NCBI RefSeq assembly: GCF_900142415.1
Contig: NZ_FRAU01000001.1
Span: forward strand, 372,001-436,000
Direction of reading: 5' to 3'
Length of the DNA stretch: 64,000 nt
Source of the DNA: Rhodothermus profundi
GTDB lineage: Bacteria > Bacteroidota > Rhodothermia > Rhodothermales > Rhodothermaceae
Of this stretch, positions 18,768 through 27,388 are shown piece after piece (positions within the stretch are counted from its first letter, which is position 1; each line of letters opens with the position of its first letter). The translations under genes were made by a program, and so were the position numbers. The notes below the pieces were generated by a model. It was not told the origin of the DNA, did not search any database, and was given only the letters and a program-made list of their open reading frames with translations.

Positions 18768-19262
18768 ATGAAACGCCGCCCGTGCCTTCTTTTTGCGCTG
18801 TTGCTGCTAATGGCCGGAACAGCCTTCGCCCAGCGCCAGACCCGCGTAGGCCTGGGCTTTAATGCTCTGCTCACGACGGCCGAGGGGCTCGGCCTGGGCG
18901 TGCGGGCCCGCGCCGCTGCTCCGGTCAGCGCCGATCTGTCGCTGGCTGTGGATCTGGGATTTACCGGCTTTATTTTTCGGGGCCGGGACGAGGCCAGTTA
19001 CGTGTTTGATCCGCAGCTTTCCGCGATTGTGACGTTTCCGCCCCGCGAGCGGCAGGCGTTCTATATCCTGGGAGGCGTTGGCGCCTATGCACCGCTGTCG
19101 GATCGGTACCGTGGAGAAAGCGGCCCAACCGTGCACTTTGGCTTTGGCTGGGTGCAGCTCTTGCGCGAAACCCAGGTTTTCTATGAAATCAACCCTGCAC
19201 TGGTGGTCGGCGAACGCAGCGTGGACGTTGTGCTGCCTCTACGCGTCGGTGTGATTTTTTGA
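18768..19262 (+). CDS. Small outer-membrane beta-barrel-like protein
   Basis: A 164-residue protein with a clear signal peptide (MKRRPCLLFALLLL, cleavage after AFAQ). The rest alternates hydrophobic and polar residues with many glycines and aromatics, as in small eight-stranded barrels (LGFNALLTTAEGLGLGV; VHFGFGWVQLL). I prefer the ATG at 18768 to the upstream one at 18744, because the signal peptide starts there. It converges with the HAS-barrel gene, their stops being only 3 bases apart. Function is unknown. Confidence 0.8.
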   Translation: MKRRPCLLFALLLLMAGTAFAQRQTRVGLGFNALLTTAEGLGLGVRARAAAPVSADLSLAVDLGFTGFIFRGRDEASYVFDPQLSAIVTFPPRERQAFYILGGVGAYAPLSDRYRGESGPTVHFGFGWVQLLRETQVFYEINPALVVGERSVDVVLPLRVGVIF

Positions 19263-19265
19263 GCG

Positions 19266-19850
19266 TCACACAACCCGACGCAGAATAGCCTGAAGCCGCT
19301 CATGGTCGTCGCGTAGCAATCGGCTCAGCACGCGCCCTGCTGCAATGAGTGCCTGTTCTCGCTCGGCATCCCTGTGGCCATTGTAGATTTGCCGCAGCAC
19401 GGCCACCAGCAGATCATCGACAGGCACAGCCGGATCGGGGTTTTGCACCAGCGTGCGCAGAAAGTCGTATGGTGGTCCTAGCCGCTGGACAATGTCGGGC
19501 GGACAGACTTCGACAAACGCGTGAATACTGGCCGGATACGGTGGAAGCGTCTGGCGAATCGGTCCTCCTGGCTCCTCATAGGCCAGCACCTGCGCTCGAA
19601 ACGTCGTACGGATTAACTCCAGTACGTGCGGCATTTCGCGGCGCAGTTCGTCAGGAGAGCGCCCCAGGGCCACAGGACGTCGTCCGGGTTCGACGCTGCC
19701 TATCTCAACATGGCTGACCAGTCCATAAACGGTCTGCCCATCAGGCTGTCTCACCTGCACCCAGCTTCCCAGCGCAGGGGGAGCCTGTTCCCGGTATACC
19801 TCGGCTACAAACTGCCGCGTGCTTGACTCGATAACCTCTCCTATCGGCAT
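19266..19850 (-). CDS. HAS-barrel domain protein, nurA partner
   Basis: A 194-residue protein whose first 90 residues read as a HAS barrel (IGEVIESSTRQFVAEVYRE, LGSWVQVRQPDGQTVYGLVS), the small domain that in HerA precedes the hexameric ATPase and contacts the NurA nuclease. The remainder is helical with no Walker motifs, so this is a barrel without a motor. It starts 21 bases after nurA and is surely co-transcribed with it. The likely role is an adaptor for NurA or for a HerA encoded elsewhere. The family call rests on motif resemblance plus context. Confidence 0.7.
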   Translation of the reverse strand: MPIGEVIESSTRQFVAEVYREQAPPALGSWVQVRQPDGQTVYGLVSHVEIGSVEPGRRPVALGRSPDELRREMPHVLELIRTTFRAQVLAYEEPGGPIRQTLPPYPASIHAFVEVCPPDIVQRLGPPYDFLRTLVQNPDPAVPVDDLLVAVLRQIYNGHRDAEREQALIAAGRVLSRLLRDDHERLQAILRRVV

Positions 19851-19871
19851 CGTTGCTGTCCTGTATTGGCT

Positions 19872-21032
19872 TCAAAGTACTGGTCGGCGTTTACTGGTCT
19901 GCTTACGGGACTGCTCCATGGCTATACCGCCCCGCCAGAGCTGCCGGCCGATCAGTTCGTAGAAGGCCTCCCGTTCCGGCGCTCGAATCACAGCCTGTTC
20001 ATGTGCTTCTGCCAGCACCATGGGATAGCCGTTGCCCTTCACGCATTCCTTTAGCAACACTGCACAGATCAACGCCACCCACTCGGGCTGTTCGGCCACC
20101 CATCGAGGAAATTCAACCCGAGCAATTTCAGCCTGCCCGTAGGGTCCTGGTACCGACAGATAGGTATAGACGATGCGGTGCGGATCGGCATACGCCTGTT
20201 GAATGTGCGAGCCCGACAGGAATAGCCCGGAACGTTCACCGGGCTGAAGCAGGTGCGCAAACAGCAACCGATCGGTCAGTCCGTCCAGTGACAGAGCCGG
20301 CGGATCAGGGGTGCATTCCCCTCGTGCGACGCGCAATAGATTGACCACTTCCGCTCCACCGGGCATGCTAATGTAGGAAGCAACAGGTATCCGGGCCTTC
20401 TGAAACTGCTCCAGCAGGCACACATAGCGCTGAATGAACCGCTCTTCCAGCTCGCGTTGGTGGAGCCGGCGAATCATCCAGCGAATGAGCGTCCCATCCA
20501 GCAGCGCAACCAGAGGGCGGCCATCGCGCCGGACTTCCCGTGCCAACTGCAGCAGCTCCTCCAACTCAAACTCGTCCCGCAGGGCTGAAACTATTTCTAC
20601 GGACACCGATGCCAGTCGTTCGTCCAGCACCTCCTGTAACTCCTCCCGACGGAAGCAAAATCGGGGGATTGATTCGAGCCGAACCGGCTCGTGCGTTCCC
20701 AGTTGGAAAGCTACCCGCCCTACGTTCAGCAGAAAACACGGAGGCTCCACATGCCGATCTGGGAAGATCTGAGAGCCGTCAGCCGCCACGACCGTTACCT
20801 GCGCGGGCCGCTCTGGTACGGTGACGCGCGTCTGGAGCCGCTCGCCCAGCGGCCGGGCTACCAACCAGCTTGGCCGAGCGCGTTCCACCTGTTCCAGCAG
20901 CTCACCTACGTCCCCTATCGCACGCCAGGTGTCCAGTGCAGCCGCCAGCTTTTCCTGCAACAGATCCCGCTGTTGCTGCTGGTAGGTAGCAAAACCTTGC
21001 AGTTGCTGCTGAAGACGCACAAAATCAAGCAT
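19872..21032 (-). CDS. nurA: NurA-domain nuclease
   Basis: A 386-residue NurA-family protein. In archaea and some bacteria NurA is a 5'-3' exonuclease and endonuclease that resects DNA ends together with the HerA helicase. The first catalytic acidic residue is Asp85 in VVAADGSQIFPD. A second conserved acidic segment is LVALLDGTLIRWMI, and further motifs include FLSGSHIQQAYADP and the C-terminal LAEAHEQAVIRAPERE. The N-terminus is helical. It lies in a two-gene unit with the HAS-barrel gene and is divergent from hemW by about 80 bases. No herA is in the window. Confidence 0.88.
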   Translation of the reverse strand: MLDFVRLQQQLQGFATYQQQQRDLLQEKLAAALDTWRAIGDVGELLEQVERARPSWLVARPLGERLQTRVTVPERPAQVTVVAADGSQIFPDRHVEPPCFLLNVGRVAFQLGTHEPVRLESIPRFCFRREELQEVLDERLASVSVEIVSALRDEFELEELLQLAREVRRDGRPLVALLDGTLIRWMIRRLHQRELEERFIQRYVCLLEQFQKARIPVASYISMPGGAEVVNLLRVARGECTPDPPALSLDGLTDRLLFAHLLQPGERSGLFLSGSHIQQAYADPHRIVYTYLSVPGPYGQAEIARVEFPRWVAEQPEWVALICAVLLKECVKGNGYPMVLAEAHEQAVIRAPEREAFYELIGRQLWRGGIAMEQSRKQTSKRRPVL

Positions 21033-21112
21033 CAGCGCGCTGGATTGGAATAGGGGGCGTGCTCCACGCGTTTAAGTTCTCAACAAGTAAGGGCACACGC
21101 AACCCTTTGACA

Positions 21113-22264
21113 ATGGCCGGGCTTTACCTTCACATTCCTTTTTGCAAGCAACGCTGCATTTACTGCGATTTTTACTTTGTTACAGGCCAGCGGCTTTACG
21201 CAACCTTTGTACAGTCGCTCTGCACGGAGATTGCTTATTACGGGCAGCTCTACGGCCGTCTGGAGCCTATCGAGACCATTTATTTCGGGGGTGGTACCCC
21301 TTCCCGCCTGTCGCTTGACGAAGTCGCCCAGTTGCTGAACGAGCTTGCTCGCTTTTTCGACCTGTCAGCCCTCCAGGAAGTTACGTTTGAAGTTAACCCA
21401 GAAGATGCTTCGCTGGACTATCTACGGGGCCTGCACCATCTGGGGATTAACCGCCTCTCCATCGGCGTGCAGTCGTTCTATGAGGCAGACCTGCGCTTTA
21501 TGAATCGGGCGCACACAGCGGCCCAGGCCGAAACAGCTATTGAAAACGCGCGTCGCGCTGGCTTTGAAAACCTTAACATTGATCTGATCTTCGGCCTGCC
21601 TGATCAGCCGCTTGAATACTGGATGGCTAACCTTCAGAAAGCAGCCGATCGCAGCATTCCCCACATTTCAACCTACAGTCTGACCATTGAACCGCGCACC
21701 GTGCTCTACAAGCAGGTAGAACGAGGCCTGGTGCAGCCAGCCGATGAAGAAACGTACCGGGCCTGTTATGATTTTGCGATGGAGTACCTGGAAGCGCGCG
21801 GTTATGTGCATTACGAGATCTCCAACTTTGCGCGCCCGGGGTACCAGTCGCGCCACAATCATACCTACTGGCGGCATGGCAACTATCTGGGCTTCGGACC
21901 GTCGGCGCATTCGTTCTGGTGGGGCCAGTTGCCCGAACCCGGTGCCTATCGCTGGGCTAACGTCCGCAACATCCGGCGTTACGAAGCCCTGCTGGCCCAG
22001 CACCACCTGCCGCTGGAATTTCGGGAAGGCCTTTCCTACGATCAATTGGCGGAAGAGTACCTGCTATTGCGCCTGCGCACCGCAGAAGGCCTGGACCTTG
22101 ACCACTACGCTGAGCGCTACGGCGTTGATCTGCTCAGCGAGCGTCTGGACGAGCTGGCCGAACTAGAGGCGGAAGGGTTGATCGAACCGATTCGTAACGG
22201 CACGCTCCGCCTGAGCCGCAAAGGACGACACGTCTGCGACGCTATCATTGCACGTCTTCTCTAA
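21113..22264 (+). CDS. hemW: HemW-like radical SAM protein
   Basis: A 383-residue HemW, a radical SAM protein of the coproporphyrinogen dehydrogenase family now regarded as a haem chaperone. The motif is FCKQRCIYCDFY (CX3CX2C) near residue 10, followed by IYFGGGTPSRLS and the conserved INRLSIGVQSF and INIDLIFGLP-type segments. The C-terminal HemN domain follows. I chose the ATG at 21113 (MAGLYLHIPFC) because the family begins about ten residues before the cluster; the upstream extension to 21059 has no family similarity. True HemN has an extra N-terminal Cys region, absent here. Confidence 0.92.
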   Translation: MAGLYLHIPFCKQRCIYCDFYFVTGQRLYATFVQSLCTEIAYYGQLYGRLEPIETIYFGGGTPSRLSLDEVAQLLNELARFFDLSALQEVTFEVNPEDASLDYLRGLHHLGINRLSIGVQSFYEADLRFMNRAHTAAQAETAIENARRAGFENLNIDLIFGLPDQPLEYWMANLQKAADRSIPHISTYSLTIEPRTVLYKQVERGLVQPADEETYRACYDFAMEYLEARGYVHYEISNFARPGYQSRHNHTYWRHGNYLGFGPSAHSFWWGQLPEPGAYRWANVRNIRRYEALLAQHHLPLEFREGLSYDQLAEEYLLLRLRTAEGLDLDHYAERYGVDLLSERLDELAELEAEGLIEPIRNGTLRLSRKGRHVCDAIIARLL

Positions 22265-22389
22265 GCGGCACTGACTTTGCGGCTTGTCATGCTAAAGCCT
22301 CAAAGCGCTTCGTCGATACCCGCAAAGAAGCGTCAGGCGTTCTGCTTGTCTTTGCACCGTGCAACCCAAACGGAATTACAAAGCTACCC

Positions 22390-23886
22390 ATGCAACGCAT
22401 TTTTTCCCTCCTGCTGGCTGGCTGCTTGCTCTGGACCGGGTGTGACCAGACAACTCCGGACGAAACGGCCGGCATGGTTACCCTGACCGGTCAGGTGCTT
22501 GACGCAGAAACCAATGATCCTATTGTAGGCGCGCTGGTGCAGTTGCAACCGCAAGGTCTTATCACCGACACGGATTCGCTGGGACGCTATCGCTTCGAGG
22601 TAACGATCGATAGCACCATGCAACTGACGCTCAGCGCTACCAAAACAGGCTACACCAGCGCCTCGCTGCCGGTGCTGGCCGTACCGGATCGCACCATTGA
22701 GGTGCCGGTGCTTCGGCTGACCCGCACTGCTACCGAAGAGCCCGTTTCTGGCGAAGCAGCCAACATTTTGCTGCTGTCGCAGTCGGACCAGGCCATTGGC
22801 GTGCGCGAAAGTGGCTCAAAGGAAACAGCAGAACTGGTTTTCCAGGTAGCCGATTCCATGGGCCGCCCCGTTGTGCTTGACCATGCCGTGCGCGTGCGCT
22901 TCCGCTTCGGCGTACAGCCCGGCGGCGATGAATACCTGTTCCCGGAAGAAGCCCTGACAGATAACAGTGGGCGCGTGCGCGTGCACGTGGCCAGTGGTAC
23001 CCGGGCCGGCATCGTCCAGATCGTAGCCGAAGCGACCGTAAACGGCCGCACCATCCGCTCACAGCCCGTTAGCCTGGCCATTCACGGGGGCCTCCCCGAC
23101 TCGAACTTTTTCACCCTGGCTCCAACGCAGTACAATTTTCCAGGCTGGGTAGCTTACGGCCTGGAGAACAAGATCACGGTCATTGTAGGCGACCAGTATG
23201 GTAATCCTGTCAAACCCGGCACAGCCGTCTACTTTACGACCACGCATGGCATTATTACCGGCTCTATCCTGACCGACGCAAAGGGCCAGGGAAGCGTTAC
23301 GCTCTTTTCAGCTAATCCGCTCCCCTCCGATGGCATCGCCATTGTCACGGCTACTACGGCCGACCGCAACCAACAGCCTGTCACGCGCAGCATTCCAATC
23401 CTCTTTTCCGGTCCTCCACGGGTTGAGCTATGCATGCTCAATGATCAGAATAACTGCCTTAACCAGCCTCTGGTCGCTGCGCTCAATCAGTCGTACTTGC
23501 TTACGTTGACCGATCATTTAGGCAATCCGCTAGCCCCAGGCACAAAACTGACCATCGAAGCCCAGGGCACCAAGGTAAAAGCGGTCGGCGCCGTTGACGT
23601 CGAGCTGGGGGACACAGGCTTCCGGACGCTGAGCGCCGAAACAACCTATGACGATGTAGTCCGAGGCCCTGGCATTACCGAGTTCTTTTTCCGCGTGGTC
23701 GCAGATCAGACGCTGGATGAAGGAGGATCCCCTACCGTAGAGGCCATTGTCATCAACATCGATAGTCCAAACGGCAAACTTTCTCTGGCATTTGGCCCGA
23801 CTCCTGGCTCAGCTCGTATCCTTTCGGAAGAGGGCGAGCTGCAAAGGGACGGTGCGCTCCTGAAGGCTTTTATTTTAAAACGCTAA
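22390..23886 (+). CDS. Lipoprotein with carboxypeptidase-regulatory and Ig-like domains
   Basis: A 498-residue putative lipoprotein: the signal peptide ends in a lipobox at LLWTGC. Next comes a carboxypeptidase-regulatory-like domain (MVTLTGQVLDAETNDPIVGA, about residues 33-110). It is followed by several bacterial Ig-like (Big_1/invasin-type) domains marked by repeats such as DQYGNPVKPGTAVYFTT and DHLGNPLAPGTKLTI. Such proteins are exposed at the cell surface and bind partners or span the envelope. Its ligand is unknown. It appears monocistronic. Confidence 0.85.
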   Translation: MQRIFSLLLAGCLLWTGCDQTTPDETAGMVTLTGQVLDAETNDPIVGALVQLQPQGLITDTDSLGRYRFEVTIDSTMQLTLSATKTGYTSASLPVLAVPDRTIEVPVLRLTRTATEEPVSGEAANILLLSQSDQAIGVRESGSKETAELVFQVADSMGRPVVLDHAVRVRFRFGVQPGGDEYLFPEEALTDNSGRVRVHVASGTRAGIVQIVAEATVNGRTIRSQPVSLAIHGGLPDSNFFTLAPTQYNFPGWVAYGLENKITVIVGDQYGNPVKPGTAVYFTTTHGIITGSILTDAKGQGSVTLFSANPLPSDGIAIVTATTADRNQQPVTRSIPILFSGPPRVELCMLNDQNNCLNQPLVAALNQSYLLTLTDHLGNPLAPGTKLTIEAQGTKVKAVGAVDVELGDTGFRTLSAETTYDDVVRGPGITEFFFRVVADQTLDEGGSPTVEAIVINIDSPNGKLSLAFGPTPGSARILSEEGELQRDGALLKAFILKR

Positions 23887-24000
23887 GCAGCGCTCCGACC
23901 GGGCAAGCTACGGGCGTGGCGAGACCTGCCTTTTTGTGCAAACCTCTGGCCAGAAACTTATTTTTGGGTTGTTGTCTGGCAACAACAACCTGCATGATTC

Positions 24001-24510
24001 ATGCGTCCCACCATCACCCTGGCTCTGGGGATATTCCTGCTGTTTCTGGCTACCCATTGCCAACGCCCTGCGCCTCCCCCACCCACTGAGCTGTCGATCC
24101 CCTTCCGAGAAGACGGACAATTGGCCTTTGTGCGCAATGGCGATACGCTGGTGACCATTGCGATCGAAATTGCCGAGACCGACTCTGCGCGTCAGCGTGG
24201 GCTGATGGGCCGCACGCACCTGCCTGAGCGTAGCGGCATGCTCTTCATTTTTGAGCGCGAGGAAATGCAGGGTTTCTGGATGGCCAACACGCCCCTTTCG
24301 CTGGACATCATCTTTGTTAATGAGGACTCGCAGATTGTCTCCATCGCCAAATATACGCGACCGTACTCGACCGAAACGATCTCGTCGCAGTTTCCAGCGC
24401 GTTTTGTGGTAGAAGTGCCGGCCGGTTTTGCCGACACGTATGGCGTCCTAGAAGGGGATCGCATTCGCTGGCGCCGCCATGAGCAATCACTCATCGCTAC
24501 CCGGCCTTAG
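24001..24510 (+). CDS. DUF192 family lipoprotein or exported protein
   Basis: A 169-residue protein with an N-terminal hydrophobic signal and a Cys at the end of it (LLFLATHCQRP), consistent with lipidation. The DUF192 domain is recognised by RQRGLMGRTHLPERSGMLF, GFWMANTPLSLDIIFV and AGFADTYGVLEGDRI. The biochemical function of DUF192 is not established. It converges on the oxidase operon and shares the bidirectional-looking terminator region at 24574-24605. Confidence 0.88.
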   Translation: MRPTITLALGIFLLFLATHCQRPAPPPPTELSIPFREDGQLAFVRNGDTLVTIAIEIAETDSARQRGLMGRTHLPERSGMLFIFEREEMQGFWMANTPLSLDIIFVNEDSQIVSIAKYTRPYSTETISSQFPARFVVEVPAGFADTYGVLEGDRIRWRRHEQSLIATRP

Positions 24511-24573
24511 CGTTGCCTGCCGGCAATCCTCCTCGCAAAAGCGATCTGGCAACCTTCTTCCGCCATGCGGAAC

Positions 24574-24605
24574 AAAAAAACGGGGCAGCCTTGAGGGCTG
24601 CCCCG
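24574..24605 (-). terminator. Rho-independent terminator of the ba3 oxidase operon
   Basis: A perfect 10-bp stem (CGGGGCAGCC at 24581-24590 with GGCTGCCCCG at 24596-24605) and a five-base loop. On the minus strand it is followed by seven T residues (24574-24580), 28 bases after the subunit I stop. Confidence 0.92.
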
Positions 24606-24632
24606 TCCTGTTGATCCAATCACTTTACCTCC

Positions 24633-26318
24633 TCAGAAAATCCGGAATCCTGGCGAGACGTAGTTGGGCGGCAGATAGCTCAGGAAGAACGGACCGTAGG
24701 CGATCACAATCAGGATAATTGCCACAATAACCCAGAAGCCGATCCGGTCCATATGGGCCGCCCATCCATTCCGGGCTGGCTCCGTAAGCGTCTCAGACCA
24801 GGGAATATCTCGGGGCGCCTCGCCTGGCTTTCCTTTCCAGACCGTCATGAGAATCACCACAAAGAACAGCGCGATGCCCACAAACATGAGCGTACCGCCC
24901 ACCCCTGTAAGCACACGCCCCACCAGCCAGTCTGGGTCCATATAGGGAGCCTGCACCAGAAACGTTCGGCGCGGCATGCCTTCCAGACCGGCCGAAATCA
25001 TGCCGCGTGCGAAGATAAACAGGCCAATCGTATAGATCCAGTTGGAGGCCAGCGCTACCTTGCGTCCCCAGAGTTTCTTGCCAGTCAGGTAGGGAACCAT
25101 CCAGTAGGCCACGCCCATGAACGTCATGGCTACGGCACTTCCCACCGTCATGTGGAAGTGTCCGGGCACCCAGGTCGTGTTATGAATGACCTGGTTCATG
25201 GTGAACGAGGCATTGATCAGGCCTGTGATGCCCCCAAAGACGAACGTGATCATGGCCAGTAGTTGCGCCGACAGCGAGGGATCCCCCCAGGGCAGCTTGG
25301 GAATCCAGCCCAGCAACCCCCGCCCTCCATGCGCCCGACCGCCCATTTCCAGCGACGCCATGACGCTGAAGGCCGTGATCAGGCTCGGGAAGAAGACGCC
25401 AAAGGTGAGGATAGCATGGACAAACTTTAATCCTTCATGGATGCCCGGGTCCGTGTACTGATGATGAAAGCCGGTTGGAATTGACAGCAGCAAAAAGAGA
25501 ATAAACACCAGGCGCGTGAGCGCATCGCTGACCACCTTTCCCCCGGCCTGACGCGGCACCAGCGCATACCATGACACGTAGGCTGGCAACAGCCAGGCAT
25601 ACACGATAGCATGGCCCGTAAACCAGAAAAGCGTGCGCGTCAGTAAGGGGTCGGTTCGCTCTACCCACCCGAACGACCAGGGAATCAGAAAGAACAGAAA
25701 TTCAACCGCAATGGGTAGCGATGCCAGAAACCACATGACGTAGGAAACGATCGAGATATGGGCCAGCAGCGGCATGCGCTTTTCGGGATGCTCCCGTTTC
25801 CAGGCGCGCCAGATCTGCAGCATGCTCAGCAAAGCCAGCCATGTACTGATCACCACGAAGACCAGCCCCACATAGTACGTCCAGTGCGCCTGAAGGGGCG
25901 CGTAAGACGTGTACAGCACGCTTGCTTTGTTGGTAACTACCGCGTAGATCACCAGCAAATTACCCAGCACCAGCGTGCCAAAGCTGGCCCAGAGCAGCCG
26001 CTCATCCAGAGGGCGCGAAAGCGCGCGCGCTACCATAAGCGGCAGAAAGGCATTGGCAAAGGAGAAGGTGAAAATAATGGCGTTGGCCACGCCATGGGCG
26101 GTCAGCCCCTGATAGTAGCTGCGAAGGGCCGGAAAGTATCCCAGAATATCAATGCCTGCGTAAGAGAGGGCCTGGGCCAGTCCATGAAAAATACCGGCCG
26201 TTAGCGCCGCGTAGCCCACGTACAGCGTCCAGCGCAGCAGCCGGCGCTGCGTTTCCGGCAGCGTGAACGGGGTCGGATCGGCTACGACCGGCGTCGAAGC
26301 TGCAATGTACTCTGCCAT
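24633..26318 (-). CDS. cbaA: ba3-type cytochrome c oxidase subunit I
   Basis: A 561-residue subunit I of the B-type haem-copper oxygen reductases, the catalytic, proton-pumping terminal oxidase of aerobic respiration. Ligands visible are His75 for low-spin haem (LTAHGVANAI), His236 with the cross-linked Tyr240 for CuB (GHAIVYAWLLPAY), the pair His285-His286, and His387/His389 for the haems (WVPGHFHM). The stretch HHQYTDPGIHEGLKFVHAIL closely follows the Thermus ba3 enzyme, as does the length. An A-type caa3 enzyme is excluded because it would be longer and have GHPEVY with D- and K-channel motifs. It is the last gene of the operon. Confidence 0.95.
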   Translation of the reverse strand: MAEYIAASTPVVADPTPFTLPETQRRLLRWTLYVGYAALTAGIFHGLAQALSYAGIDILGYFPALRSYYQGLTAHGVANAIIFTFSFANAFLPLMVARALSRPLDERLLWASFGTLVLGNLLVIYAVVTNKASVLYTSYAPLQAHWTYYVGLVFVVISTWLALLSMLQIWRAWKREHPEKRMPLLAHISIVSYVMWFLASLPIAVEFLFFLIPWSFGWVERTDPLLTRTLFWFTGHAIVYAWLLPAYVSWYALVPRQAGGKVVSDALTRLVFILFLLLSIPTGFHHQYTDPGIHEGLKFVHAILTFGVFFPSLITAFSVMASLEMGGRAHGGRGLLGWIPKLPWGDPSLSAQLLAMITFVFGGITGLINASFTMNQVIHNTTWVPGHFHMTVGSAVAMTFMGVAYWMVPYLTGKKLWGRKVALASNWIYTIGLFIFARGMISAGLEGMPRRTFLVQAPYMDPDWLVGRVLTGVGGTLMFVGIALFFVVILMTVWKGKPGEAPRDIPWSETLTEPARNGWAAHMDRIGFWVIVAIILIVIAYGPFFLSYLPPNYVSPGFRIF

Positions 26319-26321
26319 GGC

Positions 26322-26789
26322 TTATTCCACGATGATTTTTCCATACATGTTATGATGCCCGGCGCCACAGTATTCGTGGCAGATGATCAGGTATTCCCCC
26401 GGTTTCCGGAACCGGTAGGTCAGGCGGGAGATCTGGCCGGGAATGAGCATCATATTGACGCGCGTCCCTTCAATGTGAAAGCCGTGAATGACATCGAAGG
26501 TCGTCGCAATGAAATTCAGCTCAGCCCCGACCGGCACCCGGATCTCCATAGGATGAAAACGCCAGGCCTGTCCGATGATGACTACGTCGTACTGGTTAGG
26601 GCCTGTCTGATGAACACCGGGGTTATCAAAAGGCGGCGTGGTGAAGACCTTACCCGGCTCAATTTCGCCCGCGCGTCCGGGCAGGTGAATGCCCATCGCC
26701 ACCGTCGCATAGACGAGCGCTGCCATACATAGCACCAGCAGCACGCCGCCCAGTATCAGGAAAGCCCGTTCGTAGGTATGCACTTTCAT
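26322..26789 (-). CDS. cbaB: ba3-type cytochrome c oxidase subunit II
   Basis: A 155-residue CuA subunit that takes electrons from cytochrome c or a copper protein. It has a single N-terminal membrane helix at about residues 9-32, then a cupredoxin domain. The CuA ligands are His102 (DVIHGF), Cys137, Cys141 and His145 with Met148 in CHEYCGAGHHNM. One N-terminal helix and the short length are typical of ba3 oxidases. It is separated from subunit I by 3 bases. Confidence 0.94.
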   Translation of the reverse strand: MKVHTYERAFLILGGVLLVLCMAALVYATVAMGIHLPGRAGEIEPGKVFTTPPFDNPGVHQTGPNQYDVVIIGQAWRFHPMEIRVPVGAELNFIATTFDVIHGFHIEGTRVNMMLIPGQISRLTYRFRKPGEYLIICHEYCGAGHHNMYGKIIVE

Positions 26790-26793
26790 GGCC

Positions 26794-26937
26794 TTAACGG
26801 TTTAGCAACAGGTAGTAGACAATCACCCAGAAACCCACCACCATTGCCAGAAATAGCATGGTCAGAAACAGAGTGCCCCGCACGTCAGGCTCTTCCGGCG
26901 GAGCAGACTCCGGTCCCTTGGATTGCAATTCAGCCAT
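26794..26937 (-). CDS. Small single-helix oxidase subunit (subunit IIa-like)
   Basis: A 47-residue protein starting at 26937 (MAELQSKG). It has a short polar N-terminus and one membrane helix near the C-terminus (LFLTMLFLAMVVGFWVIVYY). It lies 4 bases upstream of subunit II, and its size and position match the small subunit IIa of Thermus ba3 oxidase. A longer frame to 27045 exists but its extra residues look non-coding. The function is inferred from position. Confidence 0.75.
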   Translation of the reverse strand: MAELQSKGPESAPPEEPDVRGTLFLTMLFLAMVVGFWVIVYYLLLNR

Positions 26938-26974
26938 AGCGCCTCCTGGGGTTAACGTTGGTCCACGGTTGCTT

Positions 26975-27208
26975 TCAAGGGCCTGCTTCCATCCAACGCT
27001 GCGCCTGCCGCGCCAACCATCGTAGCCAGACGATAAAGACTGCAAGCAGGGGCAGCGAGATCAACAAACGCATGGGATTTACATGCAACGAGAGCAACTG
27101 GTTGAGCGTCTCCCACAGATAGGCTACCACGGGCATTCCCAGCAACACGACCAGCCCCATCTGCAATACGGCCCGCGTCGTCGATACCGACGTCCGTGTC
27201 TCCTGCAT
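26975..27208 (-). CDS. Small two-helix membrane protein at the head of the oxidase operon
   Basis: A 77-residue protein with two predicted membrane helices (LQMGLVVLLGMPVVAYLW and LLISLPLLAVFIVWLRWL) and a basic C-terminal tail. I use the ATG at 27208 because the upstream part of the open frame is not hydrophobic-patterned and would run into the promoter region. It precedes the oxidase genes on the same strand with a 37-base gap, so it is likely an assembly factor or an extra subunit. I do not recognise the family. Confidence 0.65.
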   Translation of the reverse strand: MQETRTSVSTTRAVLQMGLVVLLGMPVVAYLWETLNQLLSLHVNPMRLLISLPLLAVFIVWLRWLARQAQRWMEAGP

Positions 27209-27304
27209 AGCATTCGCTTGATTGGCCGTAGGTTGGCGTACAAAAAAAGCGTTCCAGATCTTTAAATCAACTACTCCACGGCAAGGGAATTGTAACATTT
27301 GCAT

Positions 27305-27369
27305 GAATATGACGAATAAAAGATATAATATTATTTTATCTTATTTAAATCATAACTTCACAATAAATC
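27305..27369 (-). promoter_or_regulatory. AT-rich promoter region of the oxidase operon
   Basis: About 65 bases are very rich in A and T within otherwise GC-rich DNA. They include an imperfect palindrome around ATAATATTAT (about 27324-27340) and TTATTTAAAT. The stretch lies between the metG stop and the first oxidase-operon gene, all on the minus strand. The AT richness suggests an UP-element-like promoter or a regulator or nucleoid-protein site. No exact FNR-type or sigma consensus could be fixed. Confidence 0.5.
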
Positions 27370-27388
27370 CTGACGGTGCCGTTCCTGA

